NCBI GenBank assembly: GCA_002375465.1 | Contig: DFLT01000005.1 | Location: 124,001 to 188,000 of the forward strand | Direction of reading: 5' to 3' | Source of the DNA: Alphaproteobacteria bacterium UBA3612 | GTDB lineage: Bacteria > Pseudomonadota > Alphaproteobacteria > Sphingomonadales > Sphingomonadaceae | Length of the DNA: 64,000 nucleotides | In this document: positions 35,105 through 44,782 of the stretch, in pieces | Numbering within the stretch: position 1 is the first letter of the stretch | How the letters are laid out: every line of letters begins with the position of its first letter | Translations under genes and position numbers: made by a program | Notes under the pieces: model-generated | Database searches by the model: none | Told to the model about the DNA's origin: nothing | The model's input: only the letters and a program-made list of their open reading frames with translations

Positions 35105-37303
35105 ATGAAAAGCACATCCATTCTTTTGACAACCGCTGCGGGACTCGCATTGACGGTCGCGGCTCCCGGCTGGGCACAATCGGCTCAGCCCGCAGGCGCT
35201 GGCGACGATCCCATCGTCATCACCGCATCGAAGCGTGGAGAGGATATTCGCGACATTGCCGGCGCGGTCAGCGCGGTGACTGACGCGGATTTGTCTGAAC
35301 TAAACGCACAAAGCCTCAGCGATTATATCAACCGTGTGCCGGGCGTTGTCTTCAACGACTATCAGCCTGGCGTGTCTGAGGTGGTCATCCGCGGCGTTGC
35401 CTCCACGACCTATCACGAGGCGAACCAGGCCACGACAGGCTATTATCTGAACGAGATTCCGCTGATCGAACCCGGATTTCCGCTCGTCATCCCCGATGTG
35501 GATTCGTTCGATCTGTCCCGTGTCGAGGTTCTTCGGGGGCCGCAGGGCACCTTGTTCGGTTCGTCCTCGCTCGGCGGCGCGGTGAACTATGTGGTGAAGG
35601 AGGCGGATGCCAGCGGCTTCGACGCCGCCGCACAGGGGATTCTCTCCTCCACCCGCAGCACGGGCGAAGCGAACTACGCCGCGAAGGGCATGGTGAACAT
35701 CCCGGTCGTGGAGGACAAGCTCGCCGTGCGCGTCGTCGCGCTACAGCGGTATGACGCCGGCTTCCTCGACAATCCCGGTATCGACGACAATGGCAGCAAC
35801 GACCTGCGCGTTCGCGGTCTGCGCGGCTCCGTCGTCTGGACGCCCACCAACGATACCCGCGTCACCGCGCTCAGCATGTATCAGGAATATGATCTCGACG
35901 ATCAGACCTATGTGATCTTCAACGACGATCCGGAAAGCTTCGAACGGTCGACGAACGTTGCGGAATTCCAGGATACCTCGTTCATGCTGCACAGCCTGCG
36001 ACTGGACCAGGAACTCGGCTTTGCCACCCTCACCGCCGTGGGCAGCTACACGGAGAAGGAAAGCGACCTCGCGTTCGACGATTCCATCTTCGTTGGCATC
36101 GACCCGCGCACCGGAACGCCTCAGCTTTCCGGATCGGCGGGCAAGTCAAAGACGGATTATGCCGAATTGCGGCTGACGTCGCCGACGGAAACGGCGTTCA
36201 GCTGGCTGATCGGCGCCAATTACACGAAGGCCCGCTCGAACAGCACCGACCGCGTGTCGATCGAAGGCATTGGCGATTATATCGACGCCAACCCGGGCGA
36301 ATTCAATGGCCGGCCGTCCAGCGAAATCGCTCCGGGTGACCTGACACAGCGCACCGTCAGCAGCAACGATATCGAGGAAATCGCCCTGTTCGGCGAAGCG
36401 GCGTACACATTTGCCGATGTGGTGACGCTGACCCTCGGTGGCCGTCTGTTCGAATATGAATCGCAGCCGCGCCTGCAGTTCCTGCCGAACGCCGAATTGA
36501 TCCCGCCCTTCGACTACGCGCCCGGTACGCAGAAGGATAGCGGCTTCATTCCAAAGGTTTCGCTCGCCTACAACCCGAACGACAATCTGAAGATTTATGC
36601 GCTCTATTCGGAGGGGTTCCGCATTGGCGGCGTCAACGTCTACTCCGTGGCGGCCGGGACACCGCTGACGTTCGACAGCGACACTACGCAAAACTACGAA
36701 ATCGGCGCCCGCTTCGATCTGGTTCCGGGCGAGATGACCTTCGACATCGCCGCCTATCATATCGACTGGAACGACATTCAGGCCCGCCTCTTCGTGCCGG
36801 TCACGTTCGAGGCCTATACGACCAATGGCGGCGGCGCGGACATTGATGGTGTCGAAATGACCATGTTGTTTCGTCCGACGCCGTTCATGGAATTGTCCAG
36901 CAGCGTCGCCTATACCGATGCGCGCCTGTCGGGCCTGCTGCCGGACAACAGCGCCCCCGGCGGCGGCTATGCCGCAGGGACGCGTCTGCCCGGTTCTTCG
37001 GAATGGACGATCGCGAACCAGCTGTCGTTCAACTTCGACGATATGCCGTTGCGGCCGTATTTCAGCATCGCTCACCGCTACCTTTCGGAAGCGCCCGTTG
37101 CGTTCGGTGCGGACTTTCAACGCGGCGACTATCACATCGTCGACCTGAATGCCTCGGCCCAGCTGGGCAACGGCCTCGAGGTCGGGATTTTCGCGAAGAA
37201 CCTGCTGGACAAGTACGGCATTGTGAACGCACCGTTTTCCTTTGCGGGGACGGTGACACGGCCGCGCACGGTGGGCGGTTCGCTGACCTGGAACTTCCAA
37301 TAG
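35105..37303 (+). CDS. TonB-dependent outer membrane receptor
   Basis: A 732-residue receptor with a signal peptide ending near APGWAQ. The plug domain begins at DPIVITASKRGEDIRDIAGA and includes SLSDYINRVPGV and the plug-closing RVEVLRGPQGTLFGSSSLGG. A 22-strand barrel follows, ending in the typical terminal strand VGGSLTWNFQ. The long form of this subgroup is common in sphingomonads, and the substrate is unknown. It stands alone, divergent from the S9 peptidase and followed by a terminator. Confidence 0.93.
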   Translation: MKSTSILLTTAAGLALTVAAPGWAQSAQPAGAGDDPIVITASKRGEDIRDIAGAVSAVTDADLSELNAQSLSDYINRVPGVVFNDYQPGVSEVVIRGVASTTYHEANQATTGYYLNEIPLIEPGFPLVIPDVDSFDLSRVEVLRGPQGTLFGSSSLGGAVNYVVKEADASGFDAAAQGILSSTRSTGEANYAAKGMVNIPVVEDKLAVRVVALQRYDAGFLDNPGIDDNGSNDLRVRGLRGSVVWTPTNDTRVTALSMYQEYDLDDQTYVIFNDDPESFERSTNVAEFQDTSFMLHSLRLDQELGFATLTAVGSYTEKESDLAFDDSIFVGIDPRTGTPQLSGSAGKSKTDYAELRLTSPTETAFSWLIGANYTKARSNSTDRVSIEGIGDYIDANPGEFNGRPSSEIAPGDLTQRTVSSNDIEEIALFGEAAYTFADVVTLTLGGRLFEYESQPRLQFLPNAELIPPFDYAPGTQKDSGFIPKVSLAYNPNDNLKIYALYSEGFRIGGVNVYSVAAGTPLTFDSDTTQNYEIGARFDLVPGEMTFDIAAYHIDWNDIQARLFVPVTFEAYTTNGGGADIDGVEMTMLFRPTPFMELSSSVAYTDARLSGLLPDNSAPGGGYAAGTRLPGSSEWTIANQLSFNFDDMPLRPYFSIAHRYLSEAPVAFGADFQRGDYHIVDLNASAQLGNGLEVGIFAKNLLDKYGIVNAPFSFAGTVTRPRTVGGSLTWNFQ

Positions 37304-37314
37304 GCTGCCGCGCG

Positions 37315-37342
37315 GGAGGGGCGGTCCGTCCGCTCCTCCTTT
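37315..37342 (+). terminator. Rho-independent terminator after the second TonB-dependent receptor
   Basis: Stem GGAGGGGCGG/CCGCTCCTCC (37315-37324 with 37330-37339, one G-T pair) followed by TTT, 12 bases after the receptor stop. Confidence 0.75.
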
Positions 37343-37466
37343 ATCCCCGCATCGTCCTCGCCCATTCCCGACGGCCCGACCGCGCGCAAGAATTGCCCGC
37401 CACCGGAAGCGGCGCTCCTGCGAAAGGAAGAAGCGGAAATGCCGTTGTAGAGTCTGGAGAAATTTG

Positions 37467-38426
37467 GTGAGTGAGCAGAATAAGCGACCGGCTGTCGACC
37501 CGCACATCGCCATTTTTCGGGACAGGATCGCCGCCGCGTACGCCGAACATTCGATCATTGCGGGGGATCTTCAGGCACGCCGTGCCGCGGCGGAAACAGT
37601 ACGCGCGCCATGGGTTCAGGGCGGCCCCGACATGGCGCAGCGGATCGATATTCCGGCGGAGCGCGGACGCCCCCGGATGCGTTTGCACGTTCCCGCGACG
37701 GAAAGCCGGCAGCCAAGACCTTTGCTCATCTATATCCATGGCGGCGGCTGGACGGTGTTCAGCATCGAAACGCATGATCGCCTGATGCGGGAATATGCCG
37801 ATCGCAGCGGCTTTGCCGTCCTCGGACCCGATTACAGCCTCTCGCCAGAGGCGCCTTATCCCGCCGCGCTAGAGGAGATCGGCGCAGTGCTGGAGTGGGT
37901 CCGCGCGAACGCCGCAGACTTCGGTCTGGATGGAGAGGCGGTTTTCATCGCTGGCGATTCGGCGGGTGCGAACCTCGCCATCGGGACAGCATTGCGGGAG
38001 CGGGATGCCGGTCGGACCGATCTGCGCGGCCTGCTCCTCAACTATGGCGCTTTCGATCCCCGGCCACGCGGCTCATGGCGGCTGCTGAATGGCCCCGACT
38101 ATATGCTTGCCGACGATGAAATGGCCGAATTCTGGCGCAATTATATCGGCGATCGCCAGATCGAGCATGTGCCCTATGCGGCCCCGCTTTCGGCGGATCT
38201 TCTAGGCCTTCCGCCCACGCATTTCTGCATTCCGTCCGGCGATATTCTGGCCGACGAGAATCTGGAACTGGCCGAAAAGCTGCGGGACGCGGGTGTCTCC
38301 GTCGATATCAGCGAATATCCAGAGGCGACTCACTCCTTCCTTGAGGCTGTAAGTATCGCGCCCCTCGCCGGTCAGGCTCTCGACAGGTCGGCCCAATGGC
38401 TGCAAGAGGTCGCTGGAATATCTTGA
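37467..38426 (+). CDS. Alpha/beta hydrolase of the HSL/esterase family
   Basis: A 319-residue cytoplasmic esterase. The oxyanion-hole motif is IYIHGGGWTVFS, the nucleophile elbow is IAGDSAGANLA, and the late Asp/His pair lies around ADENLELAEKL and YPEATHSFLEA. Family members hydrolyse short acyl esters. The GTG at 37467 is favoured (GGAG 7 bases upstream); a TTG lies one codon earlier. An AraC regulator follows 101 bases downstream and may control it. Confidence 0.9.
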   Translation: MSEQNKRPAVDPHIAIFRDRIAAAYAEHSIIAGDLQARRAAAETVRAPWVQGGPDMAQRIDIPAERGRPRMRLHVPATESRQPRPLLIYIHGGGWTVFSIETHDRLMREYADRSGFAVLGPDYSLSPEAPYPAALEEIGAVLEWVRANAADFGLDGEAVFIAGDSAGANLAIGTALRERDAGRTDLRGLLLNYGAFDPRPRGSWRLLNGPDYMLADDEMAEFWRNYIGDRQIEHVPYAAPLSADLLGLPPTHFCIPSGDILADENLELAEKLRDAGVSVDISEYPEATHSFLEAVSIAPLAGQALDRSAQWLQEVAGIS

Positions 38427-38527
38427 TCGGGCCAGGCTGCTCCGCGACTGGGCCAAGGCGCGGCCTTCGTCCTTGACCACGCTGCAGTGCAGCATACGCT
38501 CTATCCGGGTGAAGGTGGAGCGACGGG

Positions 38528-39295
38528 ATGAAACATTTCGACGAAGCGCGCGATCTGGCGGGACTGCCTGTGGTCGGACTGCAGGACGAATATGCCCCCG
38601 GTTTCGTGGACAGCGAACATTCGCACAGCCGCGCCCAACTGCTTTATGCCTCTTCGGGGGTCATGTCTGTCGTGGCGGGTGGCGCCAGCTTCGTCATACC
38701 GCCGCTGCGTGCCATTTGGATCCCGTCCGGCACCCGGCACGAGGTTTCCTGCCGCAGCGCCGTGTCGCTGCGCACCCTTTACATCGATGAACAGCGGACG
38801 GGCAGCGGCGAACGCGCATGTCGCGTCGTGGAAGTCAGCGATTTTCTAAAGGCGCTTATCGTCGAGCTGGCCCATATTGGTGAGGGCGCGGATGGCGGCG
38901 ACATTCGTTACCAGCAGATCGTTTCGCTGCTCATTGCGGAGCTCGCCGCCATGCCGACCGCCCCCTATCAGGCGCCGATGCCCACCGATCCGCGGCTGCT
39001 CCGGGTGTGCCGCCGAATTCTGGACGAGCCGACGGATCGCCGCACGCTCGATGATTATGCAAGCCTTGCCGGAATGGGCCGGCGTACCTTCACGCGCCAA
39101 TTCCGCCAGGAAACGGGGATGAGCCTGGGCATCTGGTGTCAGCAGGTGCGCCTGCTCGACGCGATTTCACGCCTTGCCTGCGGCCAGTCGGTGACCACCG
39201 TTGCCTTTGACGTCGGCTATGAAAGCCCCAGCGCCTTCACATCCATGTTCCACCGGTTCTTCGGCGTTCCGCCCAGCCAATATCGGTTTCACTAG
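38528..39295 (+). CDS. AraC-family transcriptional regulator with cupin domain
   Basis: A 255-residue regulator. The N-terminal half is a cupin sensor (HSHSRAQLLYASSGVMSVVA, then PPLRAIWIPSGTRHEV). The C-terminal half holds two AraC helix-turn-helix motifs (LDDYASLAGMGRRTFTRQFR and VTTVAFDVGYESPSAFTSMF ending in FFGVPPSQYR). The ligand is unknown, and the target may be the preceding hydrolase. Reads as an intact gene. Confidence 0.92.
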   Translation: MKHFDEARDLAGLPVVGLQDEYAPGFVDSEHSHSRAQLLYASSGVMSVVAGGASFVIPPLRAIWIPSGTRHEVSCRSAVSLRTLYIDEQRTGSGERACRVVEVSDFLKALIVELAHIGEGADGGDIRYQQIVSLLIAELAAMPTAPYQAPMPTDPRLLRVCRRILDEPTDRRTLDDYASLAGMGRRTFTRQFRQETGMSLGIWCQQVRLLDAISRLACGQSVTTVAFDVGYESPSAFTSMFHRFFGVPPSQYRFH

Positions 39296-39330
39296 GAGAT
39301 TGCCCCTACCGGCGTTGAAATGGTGTGATC

Positions 39331-39996
39331 CTATTGCTGCGAACCGGGCGTTTCCAAACGCTCGGCATTGGCGTCCCGCATCCATCGCACCAGGTCCGGT
39401 GCAGGCAAATTGGCCAGAATGTTCTGCAGGTCCTTCAGGTCCTCGTCCTGACCCAGCTTGAATCGACCGGATACCTTCTCCACGCGGATCCGAAATCCGA
39501 CGATGTGCGCCAGCAGGACTTCATAGCGTCGCCCGAGTTCCTGCGCCCCCCACGGGCTATCCGCGCCGGCCTCCACCTTGTCGATCAGCATTTCCAGCGC
39601 GGCTTCCGTCAGCCCGTCCTCCACGATCAGTTCGCCCTGGATATGCAATTGCGCATAATTCCACGTTGGCCCCCAATCGCGGCGCCCGGCATGGCGAGGC
39701 GAAATATAGGAATCCGGCCCGGTAAACAGCACATTGACGCGGGGGTCCGTCTCAACGATCGGCACCAGGGCGTTGCGCCGCGCAAAATGTCCGATCAGTT
39801 CCTGCGGCCGACCGGACGCATCGTACGTCGCGATCAACGGTAACAGGCTGCCCTCGAAATGCGCCGGCGACGATACCCAGGCCAGCGGCCGCTCCGCGAT
39901 CAGTTTCCGGGCGTCGTTCCAGTCCAGCCCCACCAGCCGGTCATCCGCACCCGATTCAACATTCTGGGTCTCGAAAGTCTCGTCTGACACTGCCAT
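39331..39996 (-). CDS. PaiB-like FMN-binding protein
   Basis: A 221-residue split-barrel flavin-binding protein of the PaiB family. Features: PLAWVSSPAHFEGSLLPLIA, the conserved FARRNAL, YISPRHAG and the PTWNY motif (WGPTWNYAQLHIQG), and the late phosphate-binding KLGQ. PaiB proteins have been called negative regulators of sporulation and protease genes in Bacillus, while in Gram-negatives their role is unclear. The ATG at 39996 has AGGA 5 bases upstream and is favoured over an ATG at 40020. It lies convergent with the AraC gene. Confidence 0.85.
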   Translation of the reverse strand: MAVSDETFETQNVESGADDRLVGLDWNDARKLIAERPLAWVSSPAHFEGSLLPLIATYDASGRPQELIGHFARRNALVPIVETDPRVNVLFTGPDSYISPRHAGRRDWGPTWNYAQLHIQGELIVEDGLTEAALEMLIDKVEAGADSPWGAQELGRRYEVLLAHIVGFRIRVEKVSGRFKLGQDEDLKDLQNILANLPAPDLVRWMRDANAERLETPGSQQ

Positions 39997-40221
39997 GATA
40001 TTCCTAAACTGCAGCGCCATGCGACGGGTGCGAACCTCCGTGCGGGCGCCGGTTGTGCAGATTGATGTGCCGCGGCCAGCCGGGGCGGGCGGGCCTGCTC
40101 ACTTGCTGTTTATGGCGTTGCGTATATCAAGGCGGTCTGTCGAAGGAAACTTTGTCTGCAACGCGTCATGGACGGCTGCGTCAATGCAGCAGGGCGGCAA
40201 TGCACAGCATGCGCTTGGCGC
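39997..40221. other. Intergenic stretch upstream of the PaiB-like gene
   Basis: About 225 bases hold no gene that can be supported. It must contain the PaiB promoter on the minus strand and may include decayed upstream codons of the hydroxylase remnant that follows, but no frame here shows recognisable similarity. Confidence 0.5.
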
Positions 40222-40405
40222 GGGTTCATGGGCTGGGAGATTTTCCCCGCTCGTCTCGTTAACGGCACATTCGGACGATTGATGATAACGGCGTCGCATC
40301 ATCACAGGCATCACCAGGTCTATAACAGCAATTACGGTTTGTATTTCCGGTTCTGGGACCGGCTATGCGGTACGGATCGTGGGATATCGGGGGATTTCGG
40401 ACGTG
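40222..40405 (+). pseudogene. C-terminal remnant of a sterol desaturase/fatty acid hydroxylase gene
   Basis: One frame reads FMGWEIFP, then SHHHRHHQVYNSNYGLYFRF and WDRLCGTDRG. This is the closing part of the fatty acid hydroxylase superfamily: a histidine cluster for the di-iron site followed by NYGL and FWDRLxGT. Upstream of the matching segment no hydroxylase sequence can be followed and only about 60 residues remain, so the gene is truncated. The frame runs on into the DUF2141 gene without a stop. The PaiB-like gene occupies the place where the N-terminal half would be, which suggests a deletion or insertion. Confidence 0.6.
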
Positions 40406-40876
40406 AAGAAGTTCAGGCTCGCCGCCGTGCTGCCGCTCGCCGCTCTGTTGATGGGGGCGGATGCGCCGCCGGCTGCGGCACCCATGCAACTGCCAGCTCA
40501 GAAACCGGGAGTTCTGCATCTGACGCTTGAGGGGCTACGGTCTGAGGACGGGCACGTGCGCATCTGCCTGTGGGCGAACGGACAGGGCTTTCCCGATTGC
40601 AAGGGCAGCGACGCCGTGGAACGCATTCAGGCGCCTGCCGCGGCCACAGTCACGCTCGATGTGAAAGATCTCACGCCCGGCGAATATGGCATTTCCGTTA
40701 TTCATGACGAGAACGATAATAAGCGGCTGGACAAGAGCTTCGTCGGCCTTCCCTTTGAAGGCGTCGGCTTTTCCAACAATGCCAGCGCACCGTTCGGTCC
40801 GCCAAAGTTCGAGAAGGTCCGCTTCGCCGTGACGGGGCAAGCGCGCCAGACCATCCGCATGCGCTATTATCTGTAA
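40403..40876 (+). CDS. DUF2141 domain-containing exported protein
   Basis: A 157-residue protein with a signal peptide ending around LLMGADAPPAAA. The DUF2141 domain covers about residues 45-157 (VRICLWANGQGFPDCKG, SVIHDENDNKRLDKSFVGLP, GFSNNASAPFGPPKFEKVRF). The family is of unknown function and often sits near lipid or carotenoid genes; here it follows a hydroxylase remnant. The GTG at 40403 starts the gene; a weak G-rich region lies upstream. Confidence 0.85.
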   Translation: MKKFRLAAVLPLAALLMGADAPPAAAPMQLPAQKPGVLHLTLEGLRSEDGHVRICLWANGQGFPDCKGSDAVERIQAPAAATVTLDVKDLTPGEYGISVIHDENDNKRLDKSFVGLPFEGVGFSNNASAPFGPPKFEKVRFAVTGQARQTIRMRYYL

Positions 40877-40918
40877 AAACCCTTTTCCCGATCCGCCACC
40901 CCGTGGAAAGGGACGCGC

Positions 40919-42436
40919 ATGGTGCAATATGAACGCAGCGACGTAAATCTGGGCGGTCGCGCCATGAGGGGCGCGGCATTCCTGGCTGGCGCGCGCCTGA
41001 TCGTGCGCGGCATCTCGCTGATCAATATCGTCATTTTGGCTCGCCTCCTGTCGCCGGAGGATTTCGGCCTTGCCGCACTGGCCTTTGCCGCGCTTGGCCT
41101 GATCCAGGTGTTCAGCGACATGCGCGTGACCGACGGCCTCCTCGCACTCGACGATCTTACGCCGCAACATCTCGATACCGCCTTTACGATGCAATCGCTC
41201 CGCGGTTTCGTGATGGGCGGATTGCTGTTCCTTTTCGCGGCGCAGGTGTCCGCATTCATGGGCAGTGCAGAGCTAACGCCCGTTATGCAGGCACTCAGCG
41301 TCGTGCTGATACTCGATGGCCTGCGTAATCCCGGCTATTTCATGTATCAGCGCAACATCGATTACAGCCGTGAATTCCTGCGGGATTCGGTCAGCGCGGT
41401 CGTTGCATCCGCAGCTACCATCACCATCGCGTTCATGTACGAAAGCTACTGGGCTTTGGTGGCCGGAGCGCTGATTCAACGCATTATACAGACTGCGTTG
41501 ACCTATTTTCGCATTCCGCACAGCCCACGCTTTACCTTGCGCTATTGGCGAGATTTCATTGGCTTCGGCGCTTGGTTGACGTTCACCGGAATGATCAGTC
41601 AGCTTACGGACTTCGCTCCCCGCTTCCTGATCGGCCGAATGATTTCGCCGGCGGCGCTGGGTACTTTCACGGTCGGAAAGGACACGTCCTCCCTTGTCAC
41701 GCAGGAACTGATCGCACCGCTCCAACGAACGCTTTTACCAAGCTTCAGCGCGATCAAAAACGACAAGGAGCGGCTTCGAAGGACGATCGTGCTCGCAAAT
41801 CGTGTTTTGCTCACGGCCTCTTTGCCGCTTGGTTTTGGATTAGCCCTTCTTGCTCCCAATGTGGTCCTTATTCTGCTGGGGCCGGAATGGACGGAGGCGG
41901 TTTTTGTCTTGCAGGTTCTGGCACCTACTTCAGCAATTATGTTGGGGGTTGCGGCGACGAACCCAATGTTCATGGCCTTGAAGAAAGTACGGGCCATGTT
42001 TGCCAGGACGGTGCTGGTCGGAATACTGATATGGCCTTTCCTGTACATCGGAATATCTACCTATGGACTGAAAGGTGCCGTCGTCGCATTGGCGTTGTCG
42101 CGTATTCCAAGTATTTTCATTAATGCGTTCGCGATGAAGAAGTACGCAGGAGTAAGTATAGTCAGCTCTCTGCTGGGTGGGTGGCGCGCGTTTATTTCAG
42201 TAGCGGTCATGTCCATCCTAATAATATTGATACCTCACGAAACTTCGTTCGATCGAGATGCGGTCACTGCCGTTTTGGACTCTGTTCCCCTCGTCGTTCT
42301 AGGGGCTGCTGTTTATTGTTTCACTCATGTCTCGATCTGGTGGCTGTCCGGAAAGCCGGATGACCTGGAGACTTTGGCAGTCCCGCGCATTTCGCGTTTG
42401 TTTCGGAAATACTTCAACAATGGCGGTACAAGATAG
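40919..42436 (+). CDS. Polysaccharide/lipopolysaccharide flippase (MOP superfamily)
   Basis: A 505-residue inner membrane protein with about 12-14 helices. The beginning (GGRAMRGAAFLAGARLIVRG, ARLLSPEDFGLAALAF) is typical for oligosaccharide flippases of the Wzx/WzxC group, which move lipid-linked repeat units to the periplasm. It is the first gene of a polysaccharide locus, and its stop overlaps the next glycosyltransferase by 17 bases. Base composition becomes clearly more AT-rich in its last third and in the next gene, unlike neighbours. Confidence 0.9.
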   Translation: MVQYERSDVNLGGRAMRGAAFLAGARLIVRGISLINIVILARLLSPEDFGLAALAFAALGLIQVFSDMRVTDGLLALDDLTPQHLDTAFTMQSLRGFVMGGLLFLFAAQVSAFMGSAELTPVMQALSVVLILDGLRNPGYFMYQRNIDYSREFLRDSVSAVVASAATITIAFMYESYWALVAGALIQRIIQTALTYFRIPHSPRFTLRYWRDFIGFGAWLTFTGMISQLTDFAPRFLIGRMISPAALGTFTVGKDTSSLVTQELIAPLQRTLLPSFSAIKNDKERLRRTIVLANRVLLTASLPLGFGLALLAPNVVLILLGPEWTEAVFVLQVLAPTSAIMLGVAATNPMFMALKKVRAMFARTVLVGILIWPFLYIGISTYGLKGAVVALALSRIPSIFINAFAMKKYAGVSIVSSLLGGWRAFISVAVMSILIILIPHETSFDRDAVTAVLDSVPLVVLGAAVYCFTHVSIWWLSGKPDDLETLAVPRISRLFRKYFNNGGTR

Positions 42437-43532
42437 TAAACCGAGACTTCTATCAATAATCGATAGCCCCTATCTGCCGTTTCACATCGCCGGTTCCGAA
42501 GTCAGTACGGATACGACCATGTCCTTATTGGGCAAACATGGCCGCGTGGCCGTCGCGTGTGGGTTTCCCGATAATGGCTCGAAGGCCTTTTCCATTCGCG
42601 CGCGTGCAAAGTTGGCACCGTCCGGCGTCTGTCGCGGGCGGCTGAACGGTTATGAAATATTCCGTGCCTGGGATTATCAGAAGGCCGCAAACTTCGCGAT
42701 ACGCCGACTGAAGCCGGATGCCTTGCTGTTCCAATATGGACGCTATGATAAGTTCTATAATAAAGTAGAGACAAGAGATATTCCAGTCTTGGTCTTCCTG
42801 AGGATGACCAATTACAAGACATATGGAATGGATGCTGAACTGATCTCAAAGGCGAAAAACTGGCGATATTTCGCGGTGTCCGACTTTGTGTCCCAACGGT
42901 TTCAGGATGACTTTGGCATTCGACCTGCCGTTTCAGGGCCATTGATAAGACCGGAAAAAGTGGCGGTCGGGTCCACCGGGTCAAAGGTGCTTGTCGTCAC
43001 CACGCACGCGCAGAAGGGCGGAAAACACGCAGCGGCGGTGATCGAAAGTCTGTCCCACCTTCCATTTCTTGTCATTGCGGGACGGGGCAAGGAAAGTTCG
43101 ATAACCCAGAGATTGAAGGCACTTCCCAATGTGGAGTTTATCACGCGCCTCACCGACATGAGGGAGGCGTACAGCAAGGCACGCCTGCTGCTGCTGTGCA
43201 CAGGTACCGGCACCGGGCTGAAAGATCCTGACCCCATTTACGAGGCCGCGGGCCGGGTGGTCACGGAAGCACAGATTTCAGGGATACCCTGCATCGTGCC
43301 CAGGGAAAGCGGAGCTCTCGAGCGGATTAATGGCGGTGGGGTCGGCGTTTCGGTTCATGCGCCCGTGTCGGAATGGGCGGGTGCCGTTTCCAGCTTAATG
43401 TGTGATGAGAAATTGTGGCAGAAAATGTCAGGCGCCGCACGCTTGTCGAGTGCTAAAGCAGAAAACCATCATGAGCATGTGTTCGCCCAGCTTCTGACAT
43501 CCATCAACACCTTGATCTCGGCACGCTCCTGA
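42420..43532 (+). CDS. Glycosyltransferase, GT4-like
   Basis: A 370-residue cytoplasmic glycosyltransferase of GT-B type. The N-terminal domain carries FHIAGSEVS, and the C-terminal domain has FLVIAGRGKES and the donor-binding region GRVVTEAQISGIPCIVPRES GAL with the conserved E/E spacing. The sugar and acceptor are unknown. The ATG at 42420 lies inside the end of the flippase gene. Codon use is less GC-rich than in surrounding genes, as is common for horizontally exchanged polysaccharide genes. Confidence 0.82.
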   Translation: MAVQDSKPRLLSIIDSPYLPFHIAGSEVSTDTTMSLLGKHGRVAVACGFPDNGSKAFSIRARAKLAPSGVCRGRLNGYEIFRAWDYQKAANFAIRRLKPDALLFQYGRYDKFYNKVETRDIPVLVFLRMTNYKTYGMDAELISKAKNWRYFAVSDFVSQRFQDDFGIRPAVSGPLIRPEKVAVGSTGSKVLVVTTHAQKGGKHAAAVIESLSHLPFLVIAGRGKESSITQRLKALPNVEFITRLTDMREAYSKARLLLLCTGTGTGLKDPDPIYEAAGRVVTEAQISGIPCIVPRESGALERINGGGVGVSVHAPVSEWAGAVSSLMCDEKLWQKMSGAARLSSAKAENHHEHVFAQLLTSINTLISARS

Positions 43533-43589
43533 TAGCGGAGGGGGGCAGATGGATTGTTCGGCAGCCTGCGCCGCAAATGCCGCTGAATG

Positions 43590-44675
43590 CTATGACAGCG
43601 TAAACCGCCGCGCCAATGCTTCCACGGTGCGGTCTGCGGCGATCTTTGCAAGCGTGTGCTTGAACTCTGCTGCGTCACCCTGAAGCTGGTCCGGCGTCAG
43701 GCTGGCAATGAAGCCTGCCATGTCCTCTCCCCGTTCGACCAGATAGCCGAACCGGCCATAGCGCCGCTGCCAGTCGCGTGTAACCGCAGTCATCGTGGTC
43801 AGGACGGGGATGCCGTAGGCGACGCAGTCCAGCAGCGTACCGCTGGCAGCCAGCGAATAGCGCTTCGCATCCAGCGGCAGGCAGATCAGGTCGCTGACGC
43901 ACACGGCTGCCTCGAAGGATGGCCTGTCGAACCGCTCGATGGCGGGTGGAACGGCAAACAGTGCGTCGTCTTTGCCGTCATATTTATCCGCGCGGGCGCC
44001 GACGACGGCGAAGTCGAATCGGTCCCGCCCGGCGCGTGCGGCATCGGCGAAATGCGCGAAGCCCTTTACGACGAAGGTTCCGCCGATGAAGCTGATGCGG
44101 GGGCGCTCTGGCACGGGCCGCTCCATGGCATGGGCCACCAGGGCCGGCACGGGATGCGGCAGGACCGCAACCGGCGATCGGGGATGCACCGTATTTTGCA
44201 GAACGTCGACGATTGCGGGTTCAAGCACGACCAGCCGCAAATTCTTCATGTCCAGCCGCTTCAACGTGCCGAACATGTCCTTGCGCCGGTGAAAGGGATT
44301 GCGCGACCGCCAATGGGCCGGTTGCGCCAGTTCGCTGTGCGTGATCGCATCGATCGGGGGCCCCGCGCGCAGTCGCTTGTCCGCCGCCAAAGCGCGCAAA
44401 TGACGTGCCTGTGCGCCCAGCAGGACGATGTTGGACCCATCGACGCCGCCTGCGACAGCCTCTGCATAGGCGGCGTCACTGACAGGCTTTACCTGCTCTT
44501 CCACGGTGGTGCAGCGATCCGGCAGGCCTGCGCCGATCAGACATTCGATATGGGACGCGCTGCCGTGGAATATCAGGTCCCGGTCCGGGTGCGCCAGCCG
44601 CAGAATGTTCAGCAATGCGCTGTTGAACGGCTGATGAGTCTGGCCCGTCACCTCCATATCGAAAATGTGGATCAT
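43590..44675 (-). CDS. Putative glycosyltransferase in the polysaccharide locus
   Basis: A 361-residue protein starting MIHIFDMEVTGQTHQPFN. The second half looks like a GT-B C-terminal domain (RISFIGGTFVVKGFAHFADA, CLPLDAKRYSLAASGTLLDCV, YGIPVLTTMTAVTRDW). No motif identifies the sugar. It is transcribed against its neighbours, convergent with the preceding transferase and divergent from the asparagine-synthase-like gene. Confidence 0.65.
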   Translation of the reverse strand: MIHIFDMEVTGQTHQPFNSALLNILRLAHPDRDLIFHGSASHIECLIGAGLPDRCTTVEEQVKPVSDAAYAEAVAGGVDGSNIVLLGAQARHLRALAADKRLRAGPPIDAITHSELAQPAHWRSRNPFHRRKDMFGTLKRLDMKNLRLVVLEPAIVDVLQNTVHPRSPVAVLPHPVPALVAHAMERPVPERPRISFIGGTFVVKGFAHFADAARAGRDRFDFAVVGARADKYDGKDDALFAVPPAIERFDRPSFEAAVCVSDLICLPLDAKRYSLAASGTLLDCVAYGIPVLTTMTAVTRDWQRRYGRFGYLVERGEDMAGFIASLTPDQLQGDAAEFKHTLAKIAADRTVEALARRFTLS

Positions 44676-44782
44676 TTGTCCGCCCTAAAACCTCGTTGCC
44701 GCGCCCGCTACTCCCTCCTTCTTGCCATTGAGTTAGGATTGGTCCGCGTATAGCGGACGAATTGGTTGTAAAAGGGTCCGAT

